Source: Kribbella sp. VKM Ac-2568
GTDB taxonomy: Bacteria; Actinomycetota; Actinomycetes; Propionibacteriales; Kribbellaceae
Reading direction: 5' to 3'
Assembly (NCBI RefSeq): GCF_004345365.1
Contig: NZ_SLVF01000003.1
Span: 310,001-374,000, forward strand
Length of the DNA stretch: 64,000 nt
Shown here piece after piece: positions 18,335 to 27,012 of the stretch. The notes under the pieces were generated by a model that saw only the letters and a program-made list of their open reading frames with translations, was not told the origin of the DNA and did not search any database. Position 1 is the stretch's first letter, and every line of letters begins with the position of its first letter. A program made the translations under genes and the position numbers.

Positions 18335-19840
18335 CCTGGCGAGACCGTCCCTCAGCCGCCTGGCGCGGACTTCCTCCAACTGCGTCCGGAGGATGCGCCG
18401 GCAGGCGGGCTGGCCGACTGGCTGGCCGAGCGTTTCCGCGCGGCGATCTCCGACGGGCGGCTACCGATCGGCAGCCGCCTCCCTGCCACCCGCGTGCTGG
18501 CCGTCGAGCTCCAGATCTCCCGCGGCGTCGTCACCGAGGCCTACCAACGCCTGACCGAGGACGGCCACGTCGCCGGTCGGGGTCGCGGGGGGACGGTTGT
18601 GGTCGCCGCCCCGATCAGCACCTCCCGCACCGACTCCGACAGCACCTCCGGCGCTCCCGCCGGCTCCAGTACGGCGTCCGCCACCTCCCGCGGCCGCACC
18701 AGACCGACTGATGGTGTTGTTCCGGAGCCTGGGCTGGAGGTGTTCGACGCGATGCGGGCGCTCCCCGCACGGATCGACCTCACGCCCGGGGTGCCTGATC
18801 TGGCCGCGTTCCCGCGCGCCGCCTGGCTCAAGGCCGAGCGGGCAGTCCTCACCGACCTCTCCGCCTCAGCCTTCGGCTACGGAAACCCAGCCGGTACTCC
18901 GGAACTGCGGCTGGCCGTCGCGAACTGGATCGCGCGCAACCGCGGCATCAAGGCCGACCCGGCTGACCTCATCATCGTGGCGGGCGTCTCCCAGGCCCTG
19001 AGCCTGGTCTCACAGGTGCTGCAGAACGACGGCATCCACGAGATCGCCGTCGAGGACCCCGGTTCACTCGGGTCCCGGTTGCACCTGCAGGCCTGGGGAA
19101 TGCGGACCCCACCCATCCCGGTCGACTCTGATGGACTCCGGGTGGACGCCCTCCGCGAGAGCGGTGCACGGGCCGTGGTGGTCACACCCGCACACCAGTT
19201 CCCGACGGGCGTCGTACTGGACGGTGAGCGGCGGCGGGAGCTCATGCAGTGGGCAACCGAGGGCGGGGTGATCCTGGAGGACGACTACGACGCGGAGCAC
19301 CGGTACGACCGGCCGCCGGTTCCCGCTCTGCGGGCAATGCTGACCGATCGCGTCATCTATGCGGGCAGCCTCTCGAAGATCCTCGCCCCGGCCCTGCGGA
19401 TCGGCTGGATGCTGCCGCCGGCGCAGTACCGGGGAGCCCTGGTCGGCGCGAAACGCCTTGCGGATCTGGGCAATGCGACCCTGCCACAGTTGGTGATCGC
19501 CCACTTGATGGCGTCCGGCGAGCTGGAACGCCAGCTGCGCTTCGTCCGCAGGCGCCACCGGCAGCGCCGTGACGCCATGATCGATGCCATCAGCAACCAC
19601 ATCCCCGGCGCCACCGTGCACGGCGCCGCCGCCGGGCTGCACCTCACCATCACGTTCGACGACCAGCAGCTCGACGACCGCCGGCTGGCCTCGGCGACCC
19701 TGGACCTCGGCGTGAAGACCGAGCCACTGTCCTGGCACTACCAGGAACCCCGTTCTCCAGGCCTGGTACTCGGCTACGCCGCCCGCACTCCTACCGAGAT
19801 CACCGAGGCGATCGCCACCATCGCCGAAGTACTGCGCTGA
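18296..19840 (+). CDS. MocR-family regulator (GntR helix-turn-helix fused to aminotransferase fold)
   Basis: A 514-residue protein. Residues about 38-105 are a GntR winged helix (LADWLAERFRAAISDGRLPI, GSRLPATRVLAVELQISRGV, VVTEAYQRLTEDGHV). An 50-residue Ser/Thr-rich linker leads to a class-I aminotransferase domain (about 155-514) with the PLP-lysine motif YAGSLSKILAPALRIGWM and DDYDAEHRYD. MocR proteins use PLP or amine ligands to control transcription, often of vitamin B6, GABA or taurine genes. The GTG at 18296 is the only good start; it lies within the putative operator, which suggests a very short leader. Divergent from the methyltransferase. Confidence 0.9.
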   Translation: MNRSNQAKIGRSIPGETVPQPPGADFLQLRPEDAPAGGLADWLAERFRAAISDGRLPIGSRLPATRVLAVELQISRGVVTEAYQRLTEDGHVAGRGRGGTVVVAAPISTSRTDSDSTSGAPAGSSTASATSRGRTRPTDGVVPEPGLEVFDAMRALPARIDLTPGVPDLAAFPRAAWLKAERAVLTDLSASAFGYGNPAGTPELRLAVANWIARNRGIKADPADLIIVAGVSQALSLVSQVLQNDGIHEIAVEDPGSLGSRLHLQAWGMRTPPIPVDSDGLRVDALRESGARAVVVTPAHQFPTGVVLDGERRRELMQWATEGGVILEDDYDAEHRYDRPPVPALRAMLTDRVIYAGSLSKILAPALRIGWMLPPAQYRGALVGAKRLADLGNATLPQLVIAHLMASGELERQLRFVRRRHRQRRDAMIDAISNHIPGATVHGAAAGLHLTITFDDQQLDDRRLASATLDLGVKTEPLSWHYQEPRSPGLVLGYAARTPTEITEAIATIAEVLR

Positions 19841-19852
19841 CGCCGCGGCGGG

Positions 19853-20497
19853 TCAGGGCTCGATCAGGCCGGCGCGGATGGCGTAGCGGGTCAGCTCGGT
19901 GCGGTCGCGCATGCCGAGTTTCTGCAGGATGTTGGCGCGATGCCGCTCGACCGTCTTGGGACTGATGGTCAGCGCGTTGGCGATCTCCCTGGAGGAGTGG
20001 CCTTCCGCGATCAGCTTGACCACCTCGTCCTCGCGCGGGGTGAGCACCTGACCCGGCAGCCGTTCGCCCCGGCGTACCCGTTCGAGGTAGTCACGCACCA
20101 GCGTGCTCATCACGCCCGGGTAGAGGAAGGACTCACCCCGGGCGGCCGCGCGGCAGGCGTCCACCAGGTCGCGGTCGGCGACGGACTTCAGCACGTACCC
20201 CGAGGCCCCCGCCTTCAGCGCGGCGAAGAAGTACTGCTCGTTGTCGTACATCGACAGCATCAGGATGCGCGGTGGCTCGCGCCGCCGGGACAGTTCCAGG
20301 GCGGCCTGCAACCCGGTCATCCGGGGCATCGCCACATCGAGAACCGCCAGATCGACAGGCGTAGTACGAGCGATCTCCACTGCCTCGGCACCGTCGCCGG
20401 CCTCGGCCACCACGGTCAGGTCGGGCTCGTTGTCGAGGATCAGCCGGACGCCCCGGCGGACGAGCGCGTGATCGTCGGCGAGCAGGATCCGGATCAC
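19853..20497 (-). CDS. NarL/LuxR-family response regulator
   Basis: A 214-residue regulator. The receiver domain (about 1-118) has ADDH at 7-10, phosphoacceptor D54 in LAVLDVAMPRM, and Lys in GYVLKSV. The C-terminal LuxR helix-turn-helix (about 148-208) has LTPREDEVVKLIAEGHSSRE and ISPKTVERHRANILQKLGM. Its GTG overlaps the stop of the kinase gene by 4 bp, so the two are coupled and form a cognate pair. The stimulus is unknown; the divergent SPFH-protein gene is a possible target by position. Confidence 0.93.
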   Translation of the reverse strand: MIRILLADDHALVRRGVRLILDNEPDLTVVAEAGDGAEAVEIARTTPVDLAVLDVAMPRMTGLQAALELSRRREPPRILMLSMYDNEQYFFAALKAGASGYVLKSVADRDLVDACRAAARGESFLYPGVMSTLVRDYLERVRRGERLPGQVLTPREDEVVKLIAEGHSSREIANALTISPKTVERHRANILQKLGMRDRTELTRYAIRAGLIEP

Positions 20498-21459
20498 GAG
20501 AGCTCCTCCGCCGCGACGAGCAACCGGACCGCAGTACCCCGACCGGGCCGGTCGTCGACCTGGAGCTCGCCACCGATCAGCAAAGCTCTCTCCCGCATCC
20601 CGCGAATGCCCGTGCCCTCCTCGGCTCCTCGCAGACCGCGGCCGTTGTCCTCGATGCCCAGCACCAGGTGCGAGCCCTGGCGGCGCAGCGACAGCTCGAC
20701 CAGATCAGCTCCGGAATGTCGCGCCACGTTGGTCAAGGCCTCCTGAGCGACTCGGTAGATCACCAGCTCGGTCTCCGGAGCAACCGGCGGCAAGCCGGGC
20801 GAGAAGACCCGGCGGACGTGCATCCCGCGCGCGGAGAACTCCGTCGCCAACGCGGCCAGCGCGTTGTGCAGCCCCAGATCCTCCAGTACTCCGGGCCGCA
20901 GCCGCCGGGCCACTTCGCGGACCTCGTCCAACCCGGCGCGGGTGGTCTCCTGGACCAGCGTGATCTCGTCCAGCAGCTCCTCGGGAGCCCGGTCGGCCAG
21001 CCGCTTCAGGCCGAGCAGAACCGCGGTGAGGCTCTGGCCGATCTCGTCGTGCAGTTCCTGGGCGATCCGGTGCCGCTCGGCCTCCTGGGCGGCCAGTGCC
21101 TTCGCGTTGCTGGTTCCTCGCTCGATCTCCAGCCGGGTCAGCATCGCGTTGAAACTCTTGACGAGCTTCGCCACCGTCCCGCTGCCGTCCTCGGGCAGCC
21201 GCTGGCCCGGACGCTGCAGGTCGACCTGCTCCATCAGCCGGATCAACCGGTCCAGCGGCGCCAGGCTGGTGCGCAGCAGGAGCGAGTTCAGCACCACGAT
21301 GCCGGCGAGCCCGAGCAGCAGCACGATCGCCTCGGACACCAGCACGCGGGCGGAGACCGTGACCGGCAGCAACGCGAGCGCAACTGTCGCGGTCACCAGT
21401 ACCAGCCCGTTGATCAGGCAGACCCGCCAGTACAGGGGCATTCCCATTCCCGAGCTCAC
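20494..21459 (-). CDS. NarX/DesK-type sensor histidine kinase with HAMP domain
   Basis: A 321-residue membrane kinase. Two helices near the N-terminus (about 11-33 and 38-60) enclose almost no periplasmic loop, so it likely senses something in or near the membrane. A HAMP linker (about 62-115) follows, then HisKA_3 with H137 in RIAQELHDEIGQSLT, and an ATPase domain with AQEALTNVARHSGA (N box), GIEDNGRGL (G1) and GTGIRGMRERA (G2). I start at the GTG at 21459 with GAGGGTGGA upstream; ATGs at 21447 and 21441 are alternatives. The response regulator follows with a GTGA overlap. Confidence 0.88.
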   Translation of the reverse strand: MSSGMGMPLYWRVCLINGLVLVTATVALALLPVTVSARVLVSEAIVLLLGLAGIVVLNSLLLRTSLAPLDRLIRLMEQVDLQRPGQRLPEDGSGTVAKLVKSFNAMLTRLEIERGTSNAKALAAQEAERHRIAQELHDEIGQSLTAVLLGLKRLADRAPEELLDEITLVQETTRAGLDEVREVARRLRPGVLEDLGLHNALAALATEFSARGMHVRRVFSPGLPPVAPETELVIYRVAQEALTNVARHSGADLVELSLRRQGSHLVLGIEDNGRGLRGAEEGTGIRGMRERALLIGGELQVDDRPGRGTAVRLLVAAEELS

Positions 21460-21663
21460 CGTTCCACCCTCACCCACGCCGATCGGACTGTCCACGCATC
21501 CAGCCGAAGTTGGGGTGCAGCACTCATACCCCCACACCACCCTGCCGACACAGACTGGTCCTGCGACGGACGGCCGGCAGACGTGGGGTTCGCCGACCGT
21601 CCGCCGCACCAGCAACCCCCACCGCCGACGGCACCCGTCGCGTCGGCACCCGAGGAGCCGGCC

Positions 21664-22305
21664 ATGCCCTCCACCCCAGGCACCACAGCCACAACCACAG
21701 GCACAGCCACAGGCACGGGCCCAGACGCCGCAGCGGCACAGGTCGCGGCGGTCCTCCCGCCCGATGGAGGCTGGCGATGGGTGGTTGCCGGAGTCATCGT
21801 GCTGGCCGTCCTGGCGGTTCTGGCCGTCCGGACGACTCCGAGCGGCTGCTGGCTGGTCGTCAGCCGGTTCGGGCGGGTTGTTCGGGTGGCGGACTCCGGT
21901 CTCGTCCTGCGGTTGCCATTCATCGAGCGCTGCAACTCCCTTCCTCGGACCTCGCTGCACCTGCCGATCACAGTGTCCGCCCGCACGCGGGACGCAGTAC
22001 CGGTTCATCTGCTCGCGACCGCGGTCGTGCGGATCGTGGACCCGGCCGTCGCCGCCGGCTGCGCGGACCCGGTCGGCTCCGCGGCGGGCACGGTCCAGAC
22101 CGCGCTCGCTCAGCTGATCTCCCGTGTCGAGACTGCAGACCTGCTGGCATTCCGGACGAAACCTGTCACGGAGGAGTCCAGTCGGCTGTCCGCCGAGTTC
22201 GGCCTGGCCGTGGACATGATCGTTGTCGACGGCATCGAAACCGAGCTCACCCCTGGATTGCTGGGCCTGGCGCCGACTCATACGAAGTACCGCAACCAGA
22301 CGTAG
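21664..22305 (+). CDS. SPFH/band-7 domain membrane protein
   Basis: A 213-residue protein. A Thr/Ala/Gly-rich head precedes one transmembrane helix (about 37-55), then an SPFH/prohibitin-like domain (GCWLVVSRFGRVVRVADSGL, LRLPFIERCNSLPRTSLHLP, VSARTRDAVPVHLLATAVVR). Such proteins form membrane microdomain scaffolds. GAGGAG precedes the ATG at 21664; the frame is open further upstream and a GTG at 21583 would add a Pro-rich extension. Its last 28 bp overlap the convergent transporter gene tail to tail. Divergent from the NarL-type system, which may control it. Confidence 0.8.
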   Translation: MPSTPGTTATTTGTATGTGPDAAAAQVAAVLPPDGGWRWVVAGVIVLAVLAVLAVRTTPSGCWLVVSRFGRVVRVADSGLVLRLPFIERCNSLPRTSLHLPITVSARTRDAVPVHLLATAVVRIVDPAVAAGCADPVGSAAGTVQTALAQLISRVETADLLAFRTKPVTEESSRLSAEFGLAVDMIVVDGIETELTPGLLGLAPTHTKYRNQT

Positions 22306-23564
22306 ACCCAAGCCATCGAGATACTGAGGGCCGTCACCACGATGCCGTACCGGGTGAACTGCCAGAAGGTGATGTGGTGCCCGGTCCGCGAAGCGATGCC
22401 CAGGGCAACCACATTCGCGCTGGCGGCCACCGCCGTCCCGTTGCCGCCGAAGTCCGCGCCGAGGGCGAAGGCCCACCACAGCGACTGCCCGGTGTCCGGA
22501 TCCGGTGCCTCGGCGACCACGCCCTCCACCACCGGCGTCATCGCCGCGACGTATGGGATGTTGTCGAAGAAGGCCCCCAGTACTCCGGAGCCGAACAGCA
22601 GCGCGGTCGCCGCGACCAGGTAGTTGTCGCCGACCTGGGCGACCGCCCAGTGACCGATCTCGGAGATGACTCCGGTGTGCACGAGTCCGGCCACCATCAC
22701 GAACAGGCCCATGAAGAAGACCAGGGTCGACCACTCGACCTCGCGCAGTACGTCGGGCACGTCGACCCCGGAGACCAGCACCATCGCGCCGGCGCCGACC
22801 AGGGCGACGATGGACGGCTCCAGATGCAACACCGAGTGCAGGGCGAATCCGACCACCACCAGGGCCAGTACGACGAGGCAGCGCGCCAATAGCCGGCCGT
22901 CCTTGATCGCCCGGCGCTCCTGCAGCGCGAGCACCGCCGCCACCTGCTCGGGGTTGTAGCGGAACGAGCGGCGGAACAGCAGCCGGGTGAGCAGGACGAA
23001 GGCCACGAAGACGATCACCACGATCGGCGCCATGTGCACCAGGAAGTCGTTGAACGTCAGGCCCGCCCGGCTGCCGATGATGATGTTCGGCGGATCGCCG
23101 ATCAGGGTCGCGGCACCACCGATGTTCGAGGCGAGCACCTCGGCGATCAGGTACGGCTGGGCCGGGATCCGGAGCCGGTCGCAGACCACCACGGTGACCG
23201 GCGCGACCAGCATGATCGTGGTGACGTTGTCCAGGAACGGCGAGGCGATCGCGGTGATCACCATCAGCATCACCATCAGGCGGTAGGGCTCGCCGCGGGA
23301 CCGCTTCGCCGCCCAGATGCCGAGGTAGTCGAACACCCCGGTCTGCTTGATGATGCCGACGATGATCATCATGCCGAGCAGCAGGAAGATGACGTTCCAG
23401 TCGATCCCCTCGTGCTCGGAGTAGAACACCTCGGCGCCCGGGGCGAGCCCGAGCAGCACCATCGCGGCGGCCGCGATCAGCACGACCTTGACCTTGTTCG
23501 CCTTCTCGGTGGCGATGAAGAAGAACGCCAGCGCGAAGATCGCCAGCGCGAGAGCCTGTCTCAC
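22278..23564 (-). CDS. ArsB/NhaD-type ion transporter (SLC13-like)
   Basis: A 428-residue polytopic protein with about 11 helices. Landmark segments are DNVTTIMLVAPVTVV, SNIGGAATLIGDPPNIIIGS (the GDPPN motif of the ion-transporter superfamily) and a second inverted half with FFDNIPYVAAMTPVVEG and ADFGGNGTAVAASANVVALG. Members carry arsenite, citrate or sodium/proton exchange; the exact substrate is not deducible, and no arsenic genes are nearby. The GTG at 23564 starts 4 bp after the stop of a CBS-domain gene, so the CBS protein may regulate transport. The 3' end overlaps the SPFH gene. Confidence 0.9.
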   Translation of the reverse strand: MRQALALAIFALAFFFIATEKANKVKVVLIAAAAMVLLGLAPGAEVFYSEHEGIDWNVIFLLLGMMIIVGIIKQTGVFDYLGIWAAKRSRGEPYRLMVMLMVITAIASPFLDNVTTIMLVAPVTVVVCDRLRIPAQPYLIAEVLASNIGGAATLIGDPPNIIIGSRAGLTFNDFLVHMAPIVVIVFVAFVLLTRLLFRRSFRYNPEQVAAVLALQERRAIKDGRLLARCLVVLALVVVGFALHSVLHLEPSIVALVGAGAMVLVSGVDVPDVLREVEWSTLVFFMGLFVMVAGLVHTGVISEIGHWAVAQVGDNYLVAATALLFGSGVLGAFFDNIPYVAAMTPVVEGVVAEAPDPDTGQSLWWAFALGADFGGNGTAVAASANVVALGIASRTGHHITFWQFTRYGIVVTALSISMAWVYVWLRYFV

Positions 23565-23568
23565 CGGG

Positions 23569-24039
23569 TCACCCCGGCGGCGGCTCGCCGGGCCCGGTGA
23601 CCGCGAGACTGGTCAGCAGCCGCTCCAGCGTGATCGTCCCCGTCAGTACGCCGTCCGGCCCGACCACGGCCACCAACGGGCTGCGCAGTCGCGCCATCAC
23701 GGCGGCGATCTCCAGCAGGGTGGCATCGGCGGAGACCGTGGCCGGCCTGAGCGGCTGGCGCGGCAGGCAGTCGCCGACGGACAGTCCACCCAACTCCCGC
23801 CAGAAGGAGTCCGCCCGAGCCTCGTCGACCGTGCGGGCCAGCATCGGGTCCTCCTGGAACGACCCGGGGATCGCGAGCCGCAGTACCTGCGAACCTGGGA
23901 GCACCGCGGTCGGCCGGGAGTCCGCGTCGACCACGATCAGCCCGGGCAGCCGTCCGACGGCCATCATCCGGACCGCCTTCGCCACCGGGTCCGCGCTGGT
24001 CACGGTCGGGAGACTGACAGCGATATCACCAGCCTGCAT
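23569..24039 (-). CDS. CBS-domain protein, probable regulator of the adjacent transporter
   Basis: A 156-residue protein composed of a CBS pair: the first repeat ([38 protein letters not shown]) and the second ([40 protein letters not shown]). CBS pairs bind adenosyl ligands and control channels and transporters. I start at the ATG at 24039 where the family begins, with GGGACGG upstream; an in-frame ATG at 24108 would add 23 residues of unlikely sequence but has a GAGGTGAGG site. It lies directly ahead of the ArsB/NhaD-type transporter in a two-gene operon. Confidence 0.85.
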   Translation of the reverse strand: MQAGDIAVSLPTVTSADPVAKAVRMMAVGRLPGLIVVDADSRPTAVLPGSQVLRLAIPGSFQEDPMLARTVDEARADSFWRELGGLSVGDCLPRQPLRPATVSADATLLEIAAVMARLRSPLVAVVGPDGVLTGTITLERLLTSLAVTGPGEPPPG

Positions 24040-24139
24040 GGCACCGTCCCGTCGTTCCGAGGCGGGCCTCGCCGGGACCCCGGCCGTGACCGTCGGAGAG
24101 ACTCCCATGTCGCGCACCTCACCTCTGCACTGGAGCTCG

Positions 24140-24163
24140 GCCGCCTCACATCGACGAGGCGGC
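24140..24163 (-). promoter_or_regulatory. 8-bp stem-loop in the CBS-transporter leader
   Basis: GCCGCCTC and GAGGCGGC form a perfect 8-bp stem with an 8-base loop, about 100 bp ahead of the CBS start. It may be a second terminator for the lipoprotein gene or a leader element. Confidence 0.3.
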
Positions 24164-24201
24164 TTGTCCAGAAAGTCTTGCTGCGCGAGAGCTGCGGCTG
24201 A

Positions 24202-24238
24202 ATGGGTTCCAGCACCCATCTCCCCGGGTGCCGGGGAG
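24202..24238 (-). terminator. Two adjacent hairpins after the lipoprotein gene
   Basis: ATGGGT/ACCCAT (24202-24219, loop 6) and CTCCCCGG/CCGGGGAG (24220-24238, loop GTG) lie back to back 17 bp past the lipoprotein stop. The second is a compact GC-rich terminator. Confidence 0.55.
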
Positions 24239-24254
24239 CTGCGGGGCCGCGAGG

Positions 24255-25229
24255 TCAGCGGGTGTAGAGCGGGGATATCGCGAGGGTGAAGGCGATCAGG
24301 TCGTCCTTGTCGGCCTTGCCGGGCGGCAGGGGGACGAGGTCGATGATCTTGTCGGTGCCGACGCGGATGATGCCGCGGCCGGAGGCGGTGTCGACGTAGC
24401 CCTCGTCGCCCAGCGGGACGGACTCCGAGGTCGCGGCCTTGCGGGCTGGCGCGATCACCTTCTCGGCGTCCGCGACCCGCCGGACGCTGGTGTAGAGCAC
24501 GCCGGTCGCGGTGATCCAGCCGCACACCAGGTCACCCGCGTCGGTCTCGCTGTCCCGGCGGATCATCGCCGGTGCGCTGAGCACCTTGTCCGCCCTGGAC
24601 GAGCCACGCTCGCACTCCTCTCGGGTGATCAGCGGCGACGCCTCCGGCAGGCCGGGCGCCTGCTGCAGCGCGTCCTGCCCCAGTACTACGTACTTCGCGA
24701 CCGTGGCGGGTGGTCCGCTGATCTTCAGGAGCTTCCCGTCCAGCAGGAACACCACGAACCGGCTCGTGCCGAACCCACCCTGTCCCAGCGTGACGGGCTT
24801 CGCCGGCTCCGCCTTGGTGGCGTCGTAGGCCTTCCGCGCCGCGGCAAGAGTCGCCGGGGTCGCGGGGAGCACGGAGATGCCGACCCGCAGTACCGGGCCG
24901 CTGGGGCTCGTGCTGAGGCCCAGTTGGCACACGTCGTACGTCGGGAGGCCGAACTCGGCCGGGACGCCCTTCGGCTGGATCTGGACCACCGGCACGGCGA
25001 GAGTCTTCTGCACGAGCGTCTGGTCCATCCGCACGCACAGGGTGTCCGCGACCTTGGACGTCGGCGGCCCGCTCGGCGTCTGCGAGGGGGTCTCGGATGG
25101 CGTCTCGGTAGGCGTAGTGCTGACGGGCACCAACGGCGGCACGTTCGGCGCATCCTCAGCCCCCGAGCCCCCGCAACCGGCCAGGACGAGCACGCCCGCG
25201 ACGACGAAGGCAACCGGACGGATACGCAT
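24255..25229 (-). CDS. Lipoprotein of unknown function
   Basis: A 324-residue lipoprotein. The signal peptide [19 protein letters not shown] ends in a clean lipobox LAGC (Cys19). A Thr/Pro linker ([14 protein letters not shown]) at about 37-55 precedes a mature domain with three further cysteines ([27 protein letters not shown]), so disulfides are likely. The domain resembles DUF3558-like lipoproteins of actinobacteria in size and cysteine use, but I do not recognise the family firmly. It lies 25 bp downstream of poxB on the same strand. Confidence 0.8.
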   Translation of the reverse strand: MRIRPVAFVVAGVLVLAGCGGSGAEDAPNVPPLVPVSTTPTETPSETPSQTPSGPPTSKVADTLCVRMDQTLVQKTLAVPVVQIQPKGVPAEFGLPTYDVCQLGLSTSPSGPVLRVGISVLPATPATLAAARKAYDATKAEPAKPVTLGQGGFGTSRFVVFLLDGKLLKISGPPATVAKYVVLGQDALQQAPGLPEASPLITREECERGSSRADKVLSAPAMIRRDSETDAGDLVCGWITATGVLYTSVRRVADAEKVIAPARKAATSESVPLGDEGYVDTASGRGIIRVGTDKIIDLVPLPPGKADKDDLIAFTLAISPLYTR

Positions 25230-25254
25230 GGTGACCCAGACTAGCCGCCGGGTG

Positions 25255-26979
25255 TTACTCGCGGCTTTCGAGGAATTCCTTGGTCTTGGCGATGGCGAAG
25301 CCCCAGCCTTGGCTCACCGTGGGCTCCGGTGGGATCGCCACCTCGTCGGGATTGGTCAGGACGTCGAGCAGCACGGGCCCCGGCGTCGCGAGCGCCCGCT
25401 TAACGGCCTCGTCCACCTCGCCCGGCGCGGTCACCCGGATCCCGGTCAGGCCCATCGCCACGGCGACAGCCGCGAAGTCCGGGTTCTGCAACTTCGTCCC
25501 GTACTCCGGGAGGCCGACCTGCTCCATCTCCAGCTTCACCATGCCGAGGCGCTCGTTGTCGAACACCACCAGCTTCACCGGCAGCTCGTAGGAGACCGCG
25601 GTGATCAGGTCGCCCAGCAGCATCGACAGCCCGCCGTCACCGCAGAACGCGATCACCTGGCGGTCCCGGTCCACCGCGGCCAGGCCGAGCGCCTGCGGCA
25701 TCGCGTTCGCCATCGAGCCGAGGTTGTACGACCCCACCAGCCGCCGGTCGCCCCGCAGCCGGAGGAACCGCGCGAGCCACACCGTCGACATCCCGGTGTC
25801 GCTGGTGAAGACCGCGTCGTCCGCCGCGTGCCGGTCGATCGCCGCCGCGAGCAGTTCGGGCCGGATCCGCGCGTCCGGGTTGTCCACCTTGCGGCGCAGC
25901 AAACCCTTCGGCTTCCGGTCGAACTTCGGGTCGGTGAACTGCTGCTGCCGCTCCCGCCAGGCGGAGTACGACGCTCTGGCCTTGTCCAGGTGGCTCGTGT
26001 CGGTCTTCTGGTGGAGCAACGGCAACAGCTGGGCGAGCGTCGGGCGCGCGTGCCCGGCCAGCCCGTGGTCGACCGCGACCCGCCGGCCGATGTGCTCACC
26101 GCGCAGGTCCAACTGGATGACGGTCTTCCCGGCCGGCAGGAACTCGCGGTACGGGAAGTCGGTGCCGACCAGGAACAGCGCGTCGCAACCGTCGAACGCC
26201 ACCTTGCTCGCGTGATTGCCGAGCAGGCCGGACTGACCGACCTCCTGCGGCACCTGCTCCTCGAAGCCCTCCTTTGCCTTCAGCGTGAGCACCACCGGCG
26301 CTGCCAGCCTGGTCGCCAGCTGCTGCACCTCGGTGAGCGCCTCACGGGCGCCGATCCCGACCAGCAGCGTGACCTTCTCAGCCGCGTTCAGCGCCGCCGC
26401 GGCCTGCTCGAGCGCGGCCGGGTCGGGAACGGTGTGCGACGCCGGCTCGAGGAACTTCGGCACCGGCGTGCCGCTCGGTACTTCGAGGCCACCGACGTCG
26501 CCAGGGATCGACAGGACGGCGACCCCGCGCTCGGTCAGGGCGGCGTTCACAGCCTGCTCGATCAACGCGGGCGCCTGCTCGGGGGTGGTGATGGTCTGCC
26601 GGTAGACGGCGACGTCCGCGAACAGGGCGTCATTGTCGACCTCCTGGAAGAAGTCGCTGCCGATCTCCTCGCGGGGGACCTGGCCGCAGATCGCGAGCAC
26701 CGGGACGCCGGACTTCGCCGCGTCGTACAGGCCGTTGAGCAGGTGGATCGCGCCCGGTCCGACCGTCCCCATGCAGACCCCGAGCCGGCCCGTCAGCGTC
26801 GCCTGGGCGCCGGCTGCGAAGGCTCCGGCCTCCTCGTGCCGGACGCCGATCCACTCGACGCGGTCCTCGCGGCGGATGGCGTCGGTGACTGGGTTCAAGG
26901 CGTCGCCGACGACACCCCAGACGGTGGTGACGCCATGATCGGCCAGCGATTCGACGAGCAACTCAGCGATGGTGGTCAT
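25255..26979 (-). CDS. poxB: Pyruvate dehydrogenase (quinone) / pyruvate oxidase-like ThDP enzyme
   Basis: A 574-residue thiamine-diphosphate enzyme that decarboxylates pyruvate to acetate and CO2 and passes electrons to quinone. Motifs: catalytic Glu in RHEEAGAFAAGAQA (E50), the substrate-face segment GPGAIHLLNGLYDAAKSGVP, and the ThDP/Mg motif GDGGLSMLLGDLITAV followed by FDNERLGMVKLEM. The C-terminus lacks an obvious amphipathic lipid-binding helix like that of E. coli PoxB, though its last residues (KTKEFLESRE) are helical. AAGGAG precedes the ATG at 26979. An MFS exporter lies 33 bp upstream on the same strand. Acetate made here could feed the acetate symporters elsewhere in the window. 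Confidence 0.9.
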   Translation of the reverse strand: MTTIAELLVESLADHGVTTVWGVVGDALNPVTDAIRREDRVEWIGVRHEEAGAFAAGAQATLTGRLGVCMGTVGPGAIHLLNGLYDAAKSGVPVLAICGQVPREEIGSDFFQEVDNDALFADVAVYRQTITTPEQAPALIEQAVNAALTERGVAVLSIPGDVGGLEVPSGTPVPKFLEPASHTVPDPAALEQAAAALNAAEKVTLLVGIGAREALTEVQQLATRLAAPVVLTLKAKEGFEEQVPQEVGQSGLLGNHASKVAFDGCDALFLVGTDFPYREFLPAGKTVIQLDLRGEHIGRRVAVDHGLAGHARPTLAQLLPLLHQKTDTSHLDKARASYSAWRERQQQFTDPKFDRKPKGLLRRKVDNPDARIRPELLAAAIDRHAADDAVFTSDTGMSTVWLARFLRLRGDRRLVGSYNLGSMANAMPQALGLAAVDRDRQVIAFCGDGGLSMLLGDLITAVSYELPVKLVVFDNERLGMVKLEMEQVGLPEYGTKLQNPDFAAVAVAMGLTGIRVTAPGEVDEAVKRALATPGPVLLDVLTNPDEVAIPPEPTVSQGWGFAIAKTKEFLESRE

Positions 26980-27012
26980 GCCGCTCCTTGGAGCCGAGGG
27001 TCTGTTTCGACG

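Noticed and set aside
21460..22734. N-terminal extension of the sensor kinase frame through the SPFH region
   Set aside because: The extension is low-quality sequence opposite another gene; the kinase begins at GTG 21459.
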